This document shows positions 22,519 to 35,300 of a stretch of DNA of 64,000 nt, piece after piece. Below the pieces are notes generated by a model. The model saw nothing but the letters and a program-made list of their open reading frames with translations, was not told the origin of the DNA and ran no database searches. The stretch comes from Calonectria ilicicola. Its lineage: Eukaryota; Ascomycota; Sordariomycetes; Hypocreales; Nectriaceae. Numbering within the stretch: the first letter of the stretch is position 1; each line of letters begins with the position of its first letter. Location: contig CP085827.1 of assembly GCA_020809705.1 (NCBI GenBank), positions 6,014,001 to 6,078,000 on the forward strand. Direction: 5' to 3'. The translations under genes were made by a program, and so were the position numbers.

Positions 22519-22620
22519 TGATGAGACTGGGACTCGAACCCAGGAGGATTGCTCCATCAGGAAGTTGAGGTTGTTAAGGTGACCTTAACCTGACGCCATA
22601 ACCAACTCGGCCATCTCACC
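22519..22620 (-). tRNA. tRNA-Leu(AAG) with a 20-nt intron
   Basis: The sequence folds as a class II tRNA. The acceptor stem is GGTGAGA with TCTCATC (one G-U) and discriminator A. The A box contains TGGCCGAGTTGG, the long variable arm has GGAG...CTCC, and the T arm is CTGGG/CCCAG around TTCGAGT. The anticodon stem TCAGG/CCTGA carries the loop TT-AAG-G. The strand is continuous only after removal of 20 nt (22563-22582) at the canonical position one base 3' of the anticodon. Intron bases ACCTTAAC pair with GTTAAGGT of the anticodon region, as is usual in pre-tRNAs. The mature tRNA is 82 nt. It reads CUU leucine codons and, through inosine, CUC. Confidence 0.93.
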
Positions 22621-23828
22621 AGATGTTTTTGATGGTGGAGCAGCCGCTAAGGGTAGATATACAGCCTAGACAGCGAAGGCGTTTTGTTGATGGGATGTTT
22701 TTGTTCATTTTCTAGAATTAGGGTCGCTGGTGGATTGTTAACAGACAAATCTCCAGCATTATGAAGCCAATGGATGTAAACAGCATATTTTCCCGATCCA
22801 CGGCAATTGCAATCAAAGTCTTGGGCGCGCGCCGATGGATCCGCACTCTGACACTGATGAATCTACTACGCTTTGCAAATTTCGGGCAAATGAGTTGTTT
22901 AGAGGATGCAAGACCTGTCGCCTGTTGAATGTGGTTATATGGTGGTGTTTGCTCGGCTCAGACACTGGATGTAGTGTTGGCTTTTTTTTTTTTTTTCGCC
23001 TGGTAGCCAGAGATTCCTTCACGGGAATATAGACCCGCTCCTAAATGCGAATGGGCCATATTATGACTCTTGGTTCTGGAATCCATGTCGTATGTCAACT
23101 GGGGTGAGGTGCCTATTTACGTCATTTGTCCCCTGTCCGATAAAATACGAAAGGCTTTGTTCCTTATGCATTTGATATCCGTGAGCAGATATGGTGTTTT
23201 TTGTTTTTTTTTTCGCTCTGGATCATAGGCTTCTGCTTGAGTGAATGGGCATTGCTAGGCAGATTGGCAAAGAGGCTCAAACAGATCGCACAGCAGTACG
23301 TCATACTTGAAACCATTATGGCGGCTCTCGAAACACCTGTTTTTTGCATCCATGATATATCTGCATTGCACCATATTGTATAGAAAAGGTAAAAATCCAT
23401 ATTGCTATTATTTGCATCCGCTTTTGGTCGAATCCATGACAGCCTGACTGTACAATTAAGTAATTCCCAAACCTCAAGAACATTGCAGGGGTGGTCCACC
23501 TATTGCACAAACAAGTAGCCGCGCCCTACTCGCAATAGACGACTGACACCTGCAATTATCCCACATCCCACCTCAATAATGACACCATCTGCCCCAAATT
23601 GATAGAAACCCCCCCAATTGCGCCTGTGTGTGTCCAGTTGGGCTTGTCTAGAAAGGCGTCAGTTTACCCCACATTGACGCTAAAATCGGGGATGTCATGG
23701 TCGGGCGATTTGTCATCTAGATAAGAGCTTCCCTGCCCTACGTTGACCTCGGCCGCGGAGTCGTATATCTTATCACCAATCCATCCGTTTTCCAAATCAT
23801 CGCCTTAAATTGAGAGGAAAGGGTAGTC
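22621..23828 (+). other. intergenic region upstream of the 2-hydroxyacid dehydrogenase
   Basis: No supported gene. T-runs occur near 22981-22996 and 23197-23213. Frames such as 23164-23499 (minus) are short and show no domain. Confidence 0.4.
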
Positions 23829-25087
23829 ATGACGCTGATTCGACTCAATTCGAACAAGACTCTCAAGGGCCACAAGGCTGTCCTGCTCGGGACCGTGGCC
23901 CTCCCCGAGGCATCCGTTCAAGCCATTCGCGACCAATTCCCCGATCTCAAAATCATCCAGCGCGTTGTACCGTGGGGCTCAAAAGAGGTCGGAGGTGACT
24001 TTTCTGAGGATGAATGGAAGGACACGACCTTGTTGCTCACTTCGACTGTGCTGCCCACTATTGAAAAGGCCCCTCATATCCAATACGTCCAGCTCTCTAG
24101 CGCTGGCGCTAACCATATCCTCTCCCACCCCTACTTCTCAGAGACTCAAATCCCATTCAGCACGGCCAATGGTGTCCATGGGTGAGCGATTTGATTTGGA
24201 ACGAGATGAAGGAGTCAGGCCAGCTAATACCGAGTACAGCCCTCAAATATCTGAATGGATCATTGCCACTTTTCTCTCATTTCAACACAACTGTACGTTT
24301 TCTGGCATATGTTAGAGAATCATCTAACGTATAATAATAGTGACTACCTATTATGAGTATCAAAAGGAGGAAAATTGGCAAGGCGTTAATGCCAACCCCA
24401 AACCAAAACCTGTAGATGACGCAGTTGCCCAGAGAGTGTAAGAAAAGCCAATCTGGCCCCGGATATGCAATTCTAACATGAAGCAGCGGAATTCTAGGCT
24501 ATGGAAGCATTGGCCGTCAAACAGCCCGTCTTGCCAAGGCTCTCGGCATGGATGTTCATGCTTACACCTTGCATCCTCGCCCTACGCCTGAATCGCGAAA
24601 AGACTACTCGTATATTCCCAGTGGGCTCGGTGACCCTGATGGCGTTCTCCCGAGCAAATGGTTCTCGGGTGGCTCTAAGGAAGAAATTCACGAGTTTCTT
24701 GGGTCCGGTCTCGATCTTCTCGTCATCGCTACGCCACTTACCGACCAGACCAAGGGTTTGATCTCCAAGGCCGAATTTGAGGTTTTGGCCGCAAAGAAGA
24801 CATTTGTGACCAACATTTCACGAGGACCAGTTGTCAACACTGAAGACTTGATCGAGGCCCTCAACAACGATGTGATTCGTGGCGCAGCATTGGATGTTAC
24901 AGACCCAGAGCCGCTGCCTGCAGGCCACCCTTTGTGGAAGGCGAAGAACATCACCATTACCCCCCACATTAGCGCCTCATCAAGAGCATATTTTGTGAGG
25001 TTGCTGGAAATCTTTCAGATAAATCTTCAGAGGATAACTGAGGGACGTCCGCTAATCAATACTGTGAACCGCAAAAATGGATATTAA
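23829..25087 (+). CDS. D-isomer-specific 2-hydroxyacid dehydrogenase
   Basis: Four exons: 23829-24181, 24240-24292, 24341-24437 and 24487-25087. The introns are 58, 48 and 49 nt (GTGAGC, GTACGT and GTAAGA donors); 367 residues. The N-terminal substrate-binding lobe ends in STANGVHGPQISEWIIAT. The Rossmann NAD-binding motif is GILGYGSIGRQTARLAKALG, formed across the last splice junction. The catalytic residues are Arg in NISRGPVV, Glu in DVTDPEPLPAGHPL and His in ITPHISASS. The enzyme reduces 2-oxoacids or oxidises D-2-hydroxyacids with NAD(P)H; the exact substrate is unknown. No targeting signal is seen. The insert GLGDPDGVLPSKWF after the cofactor motif resembles the fungal glyoxylate/hydroxypyruvate-reductase-like branch, which is a guess. 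Confidence 0.92.
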
Positions 25088-25193
25088 GAAATAAATAGTT
25101 TGCTTGACTTGTAATGACGGCAGTTAGAATCACGAATATGAACCACGTTTAAACGACGGTAGAAAGATGTGCTAAAATACATGAGATACTTGA

Positions 25194-28100
25194 TTAGTTC
25201 CTATGATTCATTTCCTTCATCAAAAGACGAACACTCTTCACGTCTTCGTTTGCGGATGCCTTTTCGACCAAGTCCAAAACCCCATCTGCAGTGATTTCTG
25301 GATCCCAACTGTCGGCGGCAACCACTGCGTTTATATCGGCTCCTCCTACTTCAATGAATAGCCGCACTATTTTTGCCCATCTTTTCGTACCATCCGGATC
25401 AGTATCGTGTTGCACGATCCATCCTCTTCGATTTGCGTCGCGGAGATGTCGGAGCAATGCCAGCCATGGGGTTCTTGCTGCATGCGTAACAAAATCTTCA
25501 TATGCGTGATTAGGCCCTGGATTAATATCCGAAGAGTTCTTGAGAAGGAATTCAACCAGCCGAGGATCTGAGACTGGGAAGATTGTCTTATTTCGCGAAC
25601 ACAGAAACTCGATTGCGTAGGACAAGAGCGGCGTTGGCTCCCCGACATCTGGAGATTCATCAAGTGCAGCTTTTTTGCCCTCATTTGTGTATGCCTCAAG
25701 CTCTTCAATTATGTATTGTGTCAATCCGAATTTTGCTGCAAGGTACAGGAACGGATGGCGAATTGGAGGAGCCTTCATTCGAATTTCATAGGCACCAAAC
25801 GTGGCTCTAGCCCAATGGTCGAGGGGATCTGACGCTTTGGAGAGCCAGTACCAAGAGAGAGCGCTGTTCATCTCATTTATAAACAGTCTCTGGAGGTTCT
25901 TGGCATCCTTTGAAATGTAGCGCGCATGGGACATCGCCAGTGCAATGTCCGGATACCACTCGTCGAGTCTTCGGTGATGTTCAATCTCTTCAAGTGGATA
26001 CTTCAATCGCAGAGTGTAGGATCTCAGTAAATGTAGGTGAGGGTCAAATTGAGGGCTTGAAAGTTGGCTTAATCGACTGTATGCTCCATCCGGATTCATC
26101 ATCCAATCTTTGACGGTGCGATGAATGTAAGTGACCTTATCATGGACAAAGACAAGGTCAGTTTCTGTTCGATGGTTATCATCCACAAATTTGGGAACCC
26201 GCAGGTTTCCCAATCTGCGTCTTCGATGAAGAGCCAAGAGCCCCGAGAGGCGATTTTGAATATGAGCAGCAGCTTTAGCGTATCGCACAGTAATCTCATC
26301 AAGAGTGGCTTCTTCAACCTTGCGTTGCAGAGCCAGATCATCATCCTCTTCATTCAGTGCAAATGCCAGCTCCCACACAGTCAAGGAGTTGGATGATTCA
26401 TCTTTGAGAAAGTCGGCAACGCTTTCTCGAGCACAGATAAGCTGGAAAAGGTTTGCAGCTTCGGCAACATGCGCACTGCTCTGGTCTTCAAAGACTAGCT
26501 TGTGGAAGAAGTCATCCAATTCCCCAGGAAAACCTTGCAGGAGTTCTCTGAGCCTCTGCATGTCATCAGTCCGGTTAAAGAGAACGAGCATTCTTTCAAT
26601 TGCGAGGCGCACCCATAAAAAGACACCGTCAGCTCGCTGCACAGCACTCTCAACAAACTCAGCCTCTAAATCTGCACTGGTCTCGAGCAATTTTCGGATG
26701 TGAGGATTTTCTTTGAGCTCCTCCTTTGCATAGCGATACATGTCGTCATGTGTGAGATCTTGAAGACGACCATTGGGTACGCTGTTCTGAAAGGCCTCGG
26801 CAAACGCTGCCCACGGGCGTGAAGATAGGCACATTTTGAGATGCTGGCCATGGGTTCTCTGTGAAAGAGACTTGAAGAATTCGACGATACCAACGTGGTC
26901 TCCGTCAAATTCATCCAGTCCGTCAATAAACAGACAGATGTTCGTTGTCGGCAATGCAGCGTCGAGAAACAAATGAAAGGCATCCATCAAATCGGAAACG
27001 GTCCAATCTATGGTGAAATTAATTCTCTCTTTTGTTGTCATTTTTCTCAAGTCTTGCCAGAGCATAGGAAAAGCAGAAGCAATAAGCTCTGGTGTAGCCG
27101 ATAAGAACTGGTGCAGGAGGCTGCGCAATAGTCCTGTCTGTGACCTTTGATCTCGAGTGCCGCTTGTCCAGAAAAAGAAGCCTGCGGAGCAAACTGGTCG
27201 GCCATTTGCCCATTTTCGAAGATGTTTTTGAGCATGGCGGTTCTGGGAGATGAAGCTCATCAAAGTTGACTTGCCGGAACCAGGTTTGCCAGTAATCCAG
27301 TATATGGGCCCCAGCTCAGTTGTCTTTAGCCATGTAGTGAATTCTTTGCTGAAGTTCTTTCGTAGAGGATCGTCAATGTCGGTATTATTAAAAATCCACT
27401 TCAGGGTTTGTCCATGTGCCTCCGTAACCTCTTCTTCGCGGTCATACATGCTTTTGTATGCAAGGCTTTCAAGGAGGAAGTCGTTGATCAGAGGAGCGGC
27501 AGCAAGTATTTGACGGGGTTGCTGTCTTTGATAATTACCACACTTGAATTTAGGAGCGACTTTTGGTTTAGGTTCTGTTAATTCCTCAGAATCTTTGTTC
27601 ATGTCCAGACTCTCGCCATCGCTGGGACCATCCTTCATTTTGTCAACAAGAGTCAGTTTGGAGAAACCGAGCAGGTCTGGTAGCTCGACAGAATCACTAC
27701 TGAGACGAGCGCGCAGTTAGCCTGGTGATCGAGATGATGACTAGATAGCCATAAGAACCTACCTGCCTGATGGTCGAGATTCTTTCCATTGCTGAATAAT
27801 GTCACAAAGTTGCTCATGTAGCGTCATGACATGCTCTATTGGCCAGAGGGTGACAAACTGTTTTGCGTTAATCTGTGGAGGATCTGTATCGAGGAATGAG
27901 GGGCGAGCTCGAGTGATCTGAATAGCAAGGCCTTGACCGATCTTGACACAAGGATGCATCAACCCCAAAGCAATAGAATTGCCAGCGGCGTTTGCAGGTT
28001 GCTTGAATAGCTTGATCATGCCTATGAGAGCAAGCGATAGGGTGCCAGACAACTCTTCCATGTCATGGTCAACAACCATGGACCCAGACGGGTTTGCAAC

Positions 28101-28208
28101 ATGGACGGCGTGAGTGACGCGATAAACATCGACAGCATTTTTCAAGAAGCCGGTGATGGCATCCCAAATCGGCTGGTCGGGGAAGGGGATGGTTGCAGCT
28201 GGCTCCAT
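25194..28208 (-). CDS. NACHT-domain STAND protein (fungal NLR-like)
   Basis: Two exons, 28208-27763 and 27699-25194, with a 63-nt intron (GTAGGT...GTCTCAG); 983 residues. The N-terminal ~150 residues form a helical domain (FLKNAVDVYRVTHAVHV...) that I cannot assign, in the position where fungal NLRs carry an effector domain. Walker A, ITGKPGSGKST, is near residues 284-294 and Walker B, CLFIDGLDEFDGD, near 404-416. A DUF7791-like winged/helical region follows (DDFFHKLVFEDQSS, VTYIHRTVKDWM). The C-terminus has degenerate ankyrin-like stretches (RLVEFLLKNSSDINPG, VRLFIEVGGADINAV). In fungi such proteins act in heterokaryon incompatibility and other non-self responses as NTP-driven switches. It is divergent from the asparaginase gene, with 432 nt between the two starts. 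Confidence 0.88.
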
Positions 28209-28640
28209 TTTATAGCATGTAATGGGTCCAGTGCTGGTTCAATTTCTACGTTTGTAACTCTACGCGTACGTTTTGTGCTCAATTCTGTCACAGTAATTTG
28301 CCTCGCAATAGCGTCAGCGGACAAATGTAAGAAAAGGGATTTTGGCTGTAGGACGAACAGGGGGTTGTACGCGTTTTATACGGGCGGCTATCCACAGGTT
28401 CACGTGGCTAGTAGCGAGGGACGGAGTTATTTGGTTCCGATAGGATTTTAGTGTGTTCGGTGTTATCACTCGCTAATGGGGCCCAGCCTCTGCAATGCGT
28501 GGACGGTTGGGATGAGAGCTAAAGGCTGGATTTATGTATGCGAAGAAAAAGAAGAAAGAAGATTTCATTCCACTCATATTCAATAATCAATTAGTCGAAA
28601 CCAGGAACGCCCGTCAGAGCCGTCCCCCAGGGCAGTCGCA
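28209..28640 (+). other. 432-nt divergent promoter region
   Basis: This lies between the NACHT gene (leftward) and the asparaginase-like gene (rightward). An A-rich stretch AAGAAAAAGAAGAAAG is present at about 28543-28558. No gene is seen. Confidence 0.45.
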
Positions 28641-29678
28641 ATGCGTCCATCTCGATTATCGGCATTCCTCGCCCTGGCCGCACCTGGTCTCACAACCCCC
28701 TCACCAGGGCTCCCAATGGTGATTAATACGTGGGGAGGGGACTTTACGGCCGCGACGGATGCCGCATTCACCGCTCTGCAGCGCGACGGGGGGTCGGCCC
28801 TCGATGCCGTCGAGGTTGGCTGCACCACCTGCGAGCGCAATCAATGCGATGGCACCGTCGGCTACGGCGGATCTCCAGACGAGAACTGCGAGACAACGCT
28901 GGACGCCATGATCATGGACGGAACCACTATGAAATCAGGCGCCGTGGCTGCCCTGCGCAGGGTGAGAAACGCGATAGGCGTGGCGCGGCACGTCCTCGAG
29001 TTCACGACTCACACCATGCTGGCGGGCGATTTCGCGACCGACTTTGCGTTGCAGAACGGCTTCAAGGAGGAAGACTTGATGACAGACAGGTCAGCCAAGA
29101 TATGCAGCGATTGGAAGGCGGATCGGTGTCAGCCCAATTACCGACTCAACGTTAGCCCCGACCCGTCCGCATCGTGCGGGCCCTACGCGCCCTTGTCCCA
29201 GGGACGTGTGGGCGAACACTCCGGCCAAGCGTCCCACGACACGCTCTCCATCATTGCCTTGCACGCAGACGGATCCATGGCCGCGGGAACCACGACCAAC
29301 GGGGCCTCACACAAAATCCCCGGCCGCGTGGGCGATGGGCCCATCACGGGTAGTGGATCGTACGTCGACGGAGATGTTGGCGGCTGCGGTGCCACAGGCG
29401 ATGGCGACATCATGATGCGCTTCCTCCCCTGCTACCAGGCCATTGAGAACCTGCGGCGTGGCATGTCGCCGACCGAGGCTGCGGAGGACGCTGTCCGGCG
29501 CATGGTGGCCAAATACCCTGCTATTTCCAGCGGTATTGTCGTTGTGAACAACAAGGGCGAGCACGGAGCTGCCGGAAGCGGCTGGACATTTACCTATGCA
29601 TTCCGGGGCGGCCAAATGGGAAGCGCCCAGGTCGTGACGGTGCCGCCTGTGGTCCTGGACCAAAGTACTGAGCTGTAA
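28641..29678 (+). CDS. N4-(beta-N-acetylglucosaminyl)-L-asparaginase-like Ntn hydrolase
   Basis: A single exon of 345 residues with a hydrophobic N-terminus (FLALAAPGLTTPSPG), a probable signal peptide of about 18-20 residues. The mature start LPMVINTWGGDFTAATDAAF is typical of glycosylasparaginases. The autocatalytic site is in GQASHDTLS, with Thr201 as the new N-terminal nucleophile of the beta chain; the human enzyme has Thr at 206, so the length fits. Downstream are TTTNGASHKIPGRVGDGPI, carrying the Arg that binds the substrate carboxylate, and GCGATGDGDIMMRFLPCY. Family members cleave GlcNAc-Asn from degraded glycoproteins, or act as plant-type asparaginases. GC-rich codon use is marked compared with neighbours such as the amidase. 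Start choice: first ATG, directly upstream of the signal-like segment. Confidence 0.93.
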   Translation: MRPSRLSAFLALAAPGLTTPSPGLPMVINTWGGDFTAATDAAFTALQRDGGSALDAVEVGCTTCERNQCDGTVGYGGSPDENCETTLDAMIMDGTTMKSGAVAALRRVRNAIGVARHVLEFTTHTMLAGDFATDFALQNGFKEEDLMTDRSAKICSDWKADRCQPNYRLNVSPDPSASCGPYAPLSQGRVGEHSGQASHDTLSIIALHADGSMAAGTTTNGASHKIPGRVGDGPITGSGSYVDGDVGGCGATGDGDIMMRFLPCYQAIENLRRGMSPTEAAEDAVRRMVAKYPAISSGIVVVNNKGEHGAAGSGWTFTYAFRGGQMGSAQVVTVPPVVLDQSTEL

Positions 29679-32357
29679 ATGTAAATTTAGGCCATCTGTG
29701 TCCTCTGCTCGTTTTGTCACTGTACCGTACTCCCGCTCTCTCTCGCCACACTCCCTCCTCCTCTCGCCCCTATGAGTTCTTTTTCGCGGTAGAATTCCGT
29801 GTAATTGCTTTGCTTGCTCTCTCGGCCATTCCCCCTCGCGAGGGCTGAATTGTTCTCCTCCGCAAGACCCGTAAGCGACATGCACGACACGATAGTCTGG
29901 AATGCCACTGTGGGGAGCCCCGCATCTCGTACATGAAGCTATTGACGGATCGCTGACCACCATTATGTCGGGCGTCCCATCGGGTCTTGGAATACGTCCG
30001 CGCGCTGGGGCATGTATGGCGATGCATATTGACAGCTTCCACAACGGTTTGTGCTGATGCCCAATGTGAAGTTCTTGGCATATTTACAAGTTCCGGCCAC
30101 TTTAGGGTAAGATGGCGAGGATTTTGGATGGATGTAGAGTGACTGGGGATTGAGTCACCAAGTAAAAAAGGATTGATTGCTATATTATACGACATTGAAT
30201 AAACTATGATTGATATGCGAGTTTTACTGGACTTCGTGGTGGAAATTATTTATGAACGGTGAACGTGTTTTAATGAAGTAGCACGCTTATCTCGTGCATG
30301 ATAGACATAGGCAAAGTACCTTCAGCTCTATTCTATTCACACTAATTAATAACTGGGCATAAAATATTCGTAGATAAAATTGGCATTTGGCGAGAATTGA
30401 AAACAAGGAGGATAAAATTGTGAAGAAAGGAAAAAAATATAATAGAGCGTTTCATTATGTCTTGGTCGTCAAAATCGTTCCCGTGTCCGAGGCCAAGTCC
30501 TACCTCAGATGCATCCGCTAATTTCCGCTGTTACTTCTGAACTTGGAGCCCACTTCCCGTGTCTATGCGAACGTTTCCTCACCCTCGGAACCCTAGCTCG
30601 CGGCCATAGTGATGCGTCACGCCAATTCCCGTTCAGCTGTTTGCCTGCATGAGTGGCGTTCTCAATCAAACCTCCCAGCTTGAAGTGGTGACCCCATTTT
30701 CAGACGTGTGGGGCAAGCATCAGTTCTTCCAGGTGGAGGCAAAGACATGATGTCTGGTCAAAATGTGGCTGGCTGCATGACGCGTATCTGCTGCGAATGG
30801 TTACGTTTGCACACCACTTCAATATAGTCTTTGCTTTTGCCTTTTTGCGATATCTCAATCGCAAGCTAGAATGTTGGTTCATAAAAAGTGCCTGGATGGC
30901 TAGTATCGGTCCGCACCGTCGTCGTATAATGTGGGGAAATATTGATGCCATGTTGCGTCTTTGAACGCGACTTTTCCCGCCGTCTATTGCCCAATTGCCC
31001 TCGAAGCTGATTCGCCTGTCACTGCAGGTACACAGGCGCTAAAGCCGGAGCACTTGTTCAGCTATCCATTGTGGCTTGGAAACGGCCGCTCTTCCCTTTG
31101 TGGAGCAGCATACATGTCTTAGCTGTCTGTGTCGTATTGTCTGAGTTACCTTTTGGGCTTCGCAGACTTCACCATCACTTACATGTGAGCGGCCTTTTCA
31201 GCCGTGTACCTGTCTCACATTGTACGGAGCACATGACCATCTAACCGGGCCAAGCCCTGACGAACTACACAGCGCTGACTGCCTTGCATCTTGACAGAAC
31301 CAATGAAACCATAAGTGATGCTTCATGACTAAATTGAACAAAGCTCATATGCATGGTGCAAATTATGAGATTCCTTGTGCATTAAATTTCTGGTGATCGG
31401 CAAACAATGGTAATCCGGAGTCTAGATCTGCTTGGCAGCAAAGCCACTTCGTAAGCACCAGCATCTCTTCTTTTCTTCTTGGCTTATCATTCACCTTCTG
31501 CCTGGCACACTCTTTTTTCTTCTTTTTTATTTTATTGATTGCATGCTTTTTGGGCCTAGAAGAAAAAACTAATTAGGCATTCCTTCCTGCACAATTGACC
31601 CCAGCCCCGCCAAAAATTGCCTAGAGGCGTCACATTCCGTGGACACAGGCACACCTAGTTGGCGCAATAAAGGCCTGGAACGAAGCTATTGACATACACG
31701 ATGAAACCCCCGGTCTTGACCCCTTTTATCCTACGCTGTGGCGTCGATCCCTTCTACCCATACACCTGACCGTCTTCATTCTGAGAGGCAGCTCTGGCTG
31801 GAATCGCATACATCCCCACACCACCAATTCGACCTCCTGAATACAGTACTAGTCTCAGCGCAACTCCTGAAATTAGGTGTGCTTTTGACGCGCTCGAGCT
31901 GTCGGAAAGGCCGTCTTATGCCTGAGGCTGACGCTGAGCAATGCTACTCGTCCTATATCCCGGTGTCTCCGCCAGCGTCGTTGTGGGCTGAGCCATTGGC
32001 GGCAGCAAGCTCCAATAGTCTTTTCCTCATTCGACAATCTACTGACATTGAAGTCGTAAGGGGCGCAAAATGGCTAGCTGAGAACTCTGGATCGGGACAC
32101 TAGGCTAATGCATGAGGCTGTCTCCAGGCCGGAGCTATCGTACAGCTGAGACCAAGCATGGACATGGCCGAGGATACGCGCAATAGGGTCCGCTCCAAGC
32201 CTCAAGGGCCTTCTTCTGAAAAGATATATAGCATCCATGATGCACGCATTGATGTTTGTATTCTCTATCGAAAGCTCGACAGAGGTGGACCACCGCCTTC
32301 CTGGATAGTTGCGACTGCTACTCATTATTTAATCCTCTCATTTATACTCTAGTCAAA
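29679..32357 (+). other. 2.7-kb intergenic region
   Basis: No gene could be supported. A pyrimidine tract lies at about 31510-31537, and a TATATA at about 32225-32230 could serve the downstream gene. A plus frame at 31738-32103 opens with GTG and has no ATG start or domain; it may be leader sequence. Minus frames at 29307-30195 overlap the 3' end of the asparaginase gene and look spurious. Confidence 0.4.
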
Positions 32358-35300
32358 ATGCAGTCTGTTCTACAGATGAGCCGCACCCCTGAGCCCGTGT
32401 CAATTGGTGAGCATGGACTCGCCGATTACGACAAGCTCTCAGTTTCGGAAAGAGCTAAGGTATGACAACTCTACGGCCGTAGAAGTTGATGACATTCTGA
32501 CACATTACAAAGATGCTCAAGGCTCTTCAAAGGGCGGTCCAAGATGTCGAGAGGTCTTTGGAAACATCCAAGAGCGACAAGGATTTCCACAGTGTAACTG
32601 ATGATTCGGCTGTTGATTTATCCGAGTCTACCGAATTTATTGGAACGAGGACCAAGTCTGGCCTGCCCAAGACTGACAACTTTGAGACAACAAAGGTGAC
32701 TTCCGTGACCGATGCTTCCAACAATATTGTGGTAATTCATTGTTAAAAGATGTTGGCCTTCATAATTGCTAACACTTGATTCAAGCAGAAGTATGTGCCT
32801 AAATTCCGCAAATCCGATCTCGACACTATGGCAGTGGTTGGTCTCAAAGGCGACAACATCATGTACATCAATGGCAAGCGAGAACCACAGACCGAGAGCA
32901 CCTGGTCCGTCTTTTCCCAGATCCCCCACGACGCAAACATCGATATTCGCAAGGCAGTACACTTCTTTCCTTACAAGGGCCACTTCTACATGGCTGTTGG
33001 CACAGAGGTCTGGAGAAAGTACCACAAGATCCAGGATCACTTCGTGGCCGAGCTTCCAGATCAATACATTAACGAGTGGGAGCGTGTTGGAGAAGATGTC
33101 TTCCCCAGCGAGTATCTCAGCAGCATTGTCCCCTTCGTCAAGGCTTCTGGAGAGGAGATCAAGTTCCACCTTGTCATCCTCAACGAGGAGGGCCGTGTGT
33201 TTGCTCTACGAGGTGGATTCACCGCAAGCAACGAGTTTGTCGAGCTCAAGGATCCTAGCAACAATAGCATCAAGTTCAAGAAGCTGGTCTACGGCGATGA
33301 GCACATCGTTGCTTATGATGCCGAGAACAACATCTGGAACCTCACTCCAGACTTTGTCAACCACACCTTTACTGTGCAGGACAAGAAGCCAATTGAAGCT
33401 GTCTATGAACTTACCGCCATTGATAGTGGACTGGTAGGAGTTCGTCGAGATGGCTGGCTCTACCGACAGGTCCAGGCGTCTCAGGGTCTCAACGGTCACA
33501 TTTCTGAGCTGCCCAAGACTTGGGAGAAGTGGATCAGGCAGAACGGAATTCTCCATCTTGGAATGGTTTCGCCTGACGCCAATCTCGGCTTGGAGAAGGT
33601 TCCAGAGCCTCCAAAGGTGACTCGCGTGAATGGCGATGTCAACATCACCATTGCACACTCCGAGACTGAGATCCCCAGATCCACGTCTCTCGATATCCAG
33701 ACCACTCGAACTGGGCCCAAAACCGAGACTACAACCACAACCGCACAAAACAGTGTTGTTCAGAAGGAAGTCGAGACTCTCCTTCGAAATCTTCCAATCG
33801 GGCGAATTGCCAACCGACGCCACGGCGCCCGAGGCCTTGAGAGACTTCTCAGAGAACTCCAGCTTTTGGTTGAAGATGACGAAGATGATTTTGAGGATAC
33901 TTATGATGAAACCCTTGGACGCTTTTGGAAGCAGGGACTCAACCTTGCAGCGGGCCATAAAAAGGGCGAGGAGTTTATTTCGGACAAGACTGACAACGGC
34001 AACCTCACTCGAGGAATCATCAAACGATCAGAGGATGGTCGTTCCAGGTACTTGGCTGTCTTCAACCAATCCAACCTTGTTATCGCGGCTGAAGATGACC
34101 ACAGGCCTGTCGAGGTGGAGCCCAAGACTGTTGACCGAGTCATCGTCGTGAGCCCCCCATCCGAGACTGTTCAACCCTTTACCGACAAGGAAGACATTAT
34201 TCGAGAGGGCTCTTTCGTTGAGATCACCAAGCCCATTGAGAAGCACGAAGTTGAGACCAAGACCACTGAAAAGGTCACCACCGAGTCCAAAGTAGAGATT
34301 GTTGAAGGGGTCAAGAGCGATGCTGTTGACAAAGTTGTTGAGACCAGGACCATCGTTCAAGAGACTGTTGTGGAGCCCGTCCCAGAAGTCAAGCTGATTT
34401 CCGTCCTTGAAAAGACCACTGCATACCCCATCGTCACGCCAGGCTGGTTCTTGCAACAGACTATTCAGTCATTCCTGGAGCTGCACAACATTACTCTAAG
34501 CTTCCAGCCCGAAGTGCCCTATCTCAGCAGTCTGAAGCCTCTGATTGTCCAGGGGCGCGGAGAATTCATTGCTTTAGTCAGCTCTACGTTTAACCTCACA
34601 GTGGCTTTTGGGGATTGGGTCCGCCAGATTGAGCAGGTTACAGTTCCGGAGGCAGATCACACCCAAGTAACTCAGTACGAGAAGACCCATGGATTGTCCA
34701 AGTTGGCTGTCGACAATGCGGTACTCACCAACAAGACTGTAGCACAGCTCAGCCAGGTAGCGCGATCCCAGATTTTTGACATTGAGAAGGATGTCCTAGT
34801 CCTTGAAAACAAGCTAAGAGCCCTTGGACATGAGCTTCAGGACATCAAGCACCAGGTCTGGGTCCCAACTTGGCTGCGGGAGCTGCACGGCCAGAACCAG
34901 CCTGGAGATGTCTTCAATGCGGGAGCTGCAGAGGTCAAGATCGAGGCTGAAATGAAGGATCTCAAGATTAAAATCTCCCAGTTCGCCCAGGCCAGGGATA
35001 TTTGCGCCCGATGGGTGGATGTCTCGCAGGTTTGGCTGCAGCTTTGCGGTCAGGTGAATGCCAACCTAGGCAAGGTTTACGAAATGCTGTCGACCTCCAC
35101 ATTCAAGTTGGATGACACGAACACTGGCTACGTCTCTTACAAGGCCGTTTTTGTCACTGAGTGGCGACAGATTAGCAAGGAGGCAGAGGAGACTGTTCAG
35201 TTGCTCCAATCAGCTTCGACTAGCCAGGTGACCTTGGCCACCGACACGCTTAGCACAGTCAACAGCGTCAACACGACCACGACAAGCTCCACCATCGTAA

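Noticed and set aside
29307..30195. Minus-strand ORFs of 245 and 141 codons
   Set aside because: They start in the flank and run into the antisense of the asparaginase-like gene, whose GC-rich codons keep other frames open.
31738..32103. 121-codon plus ORF upstream of the large gene
   Set aside because: It has no ATG near its beginning and no domain; more likely leader or intergenic sequence.
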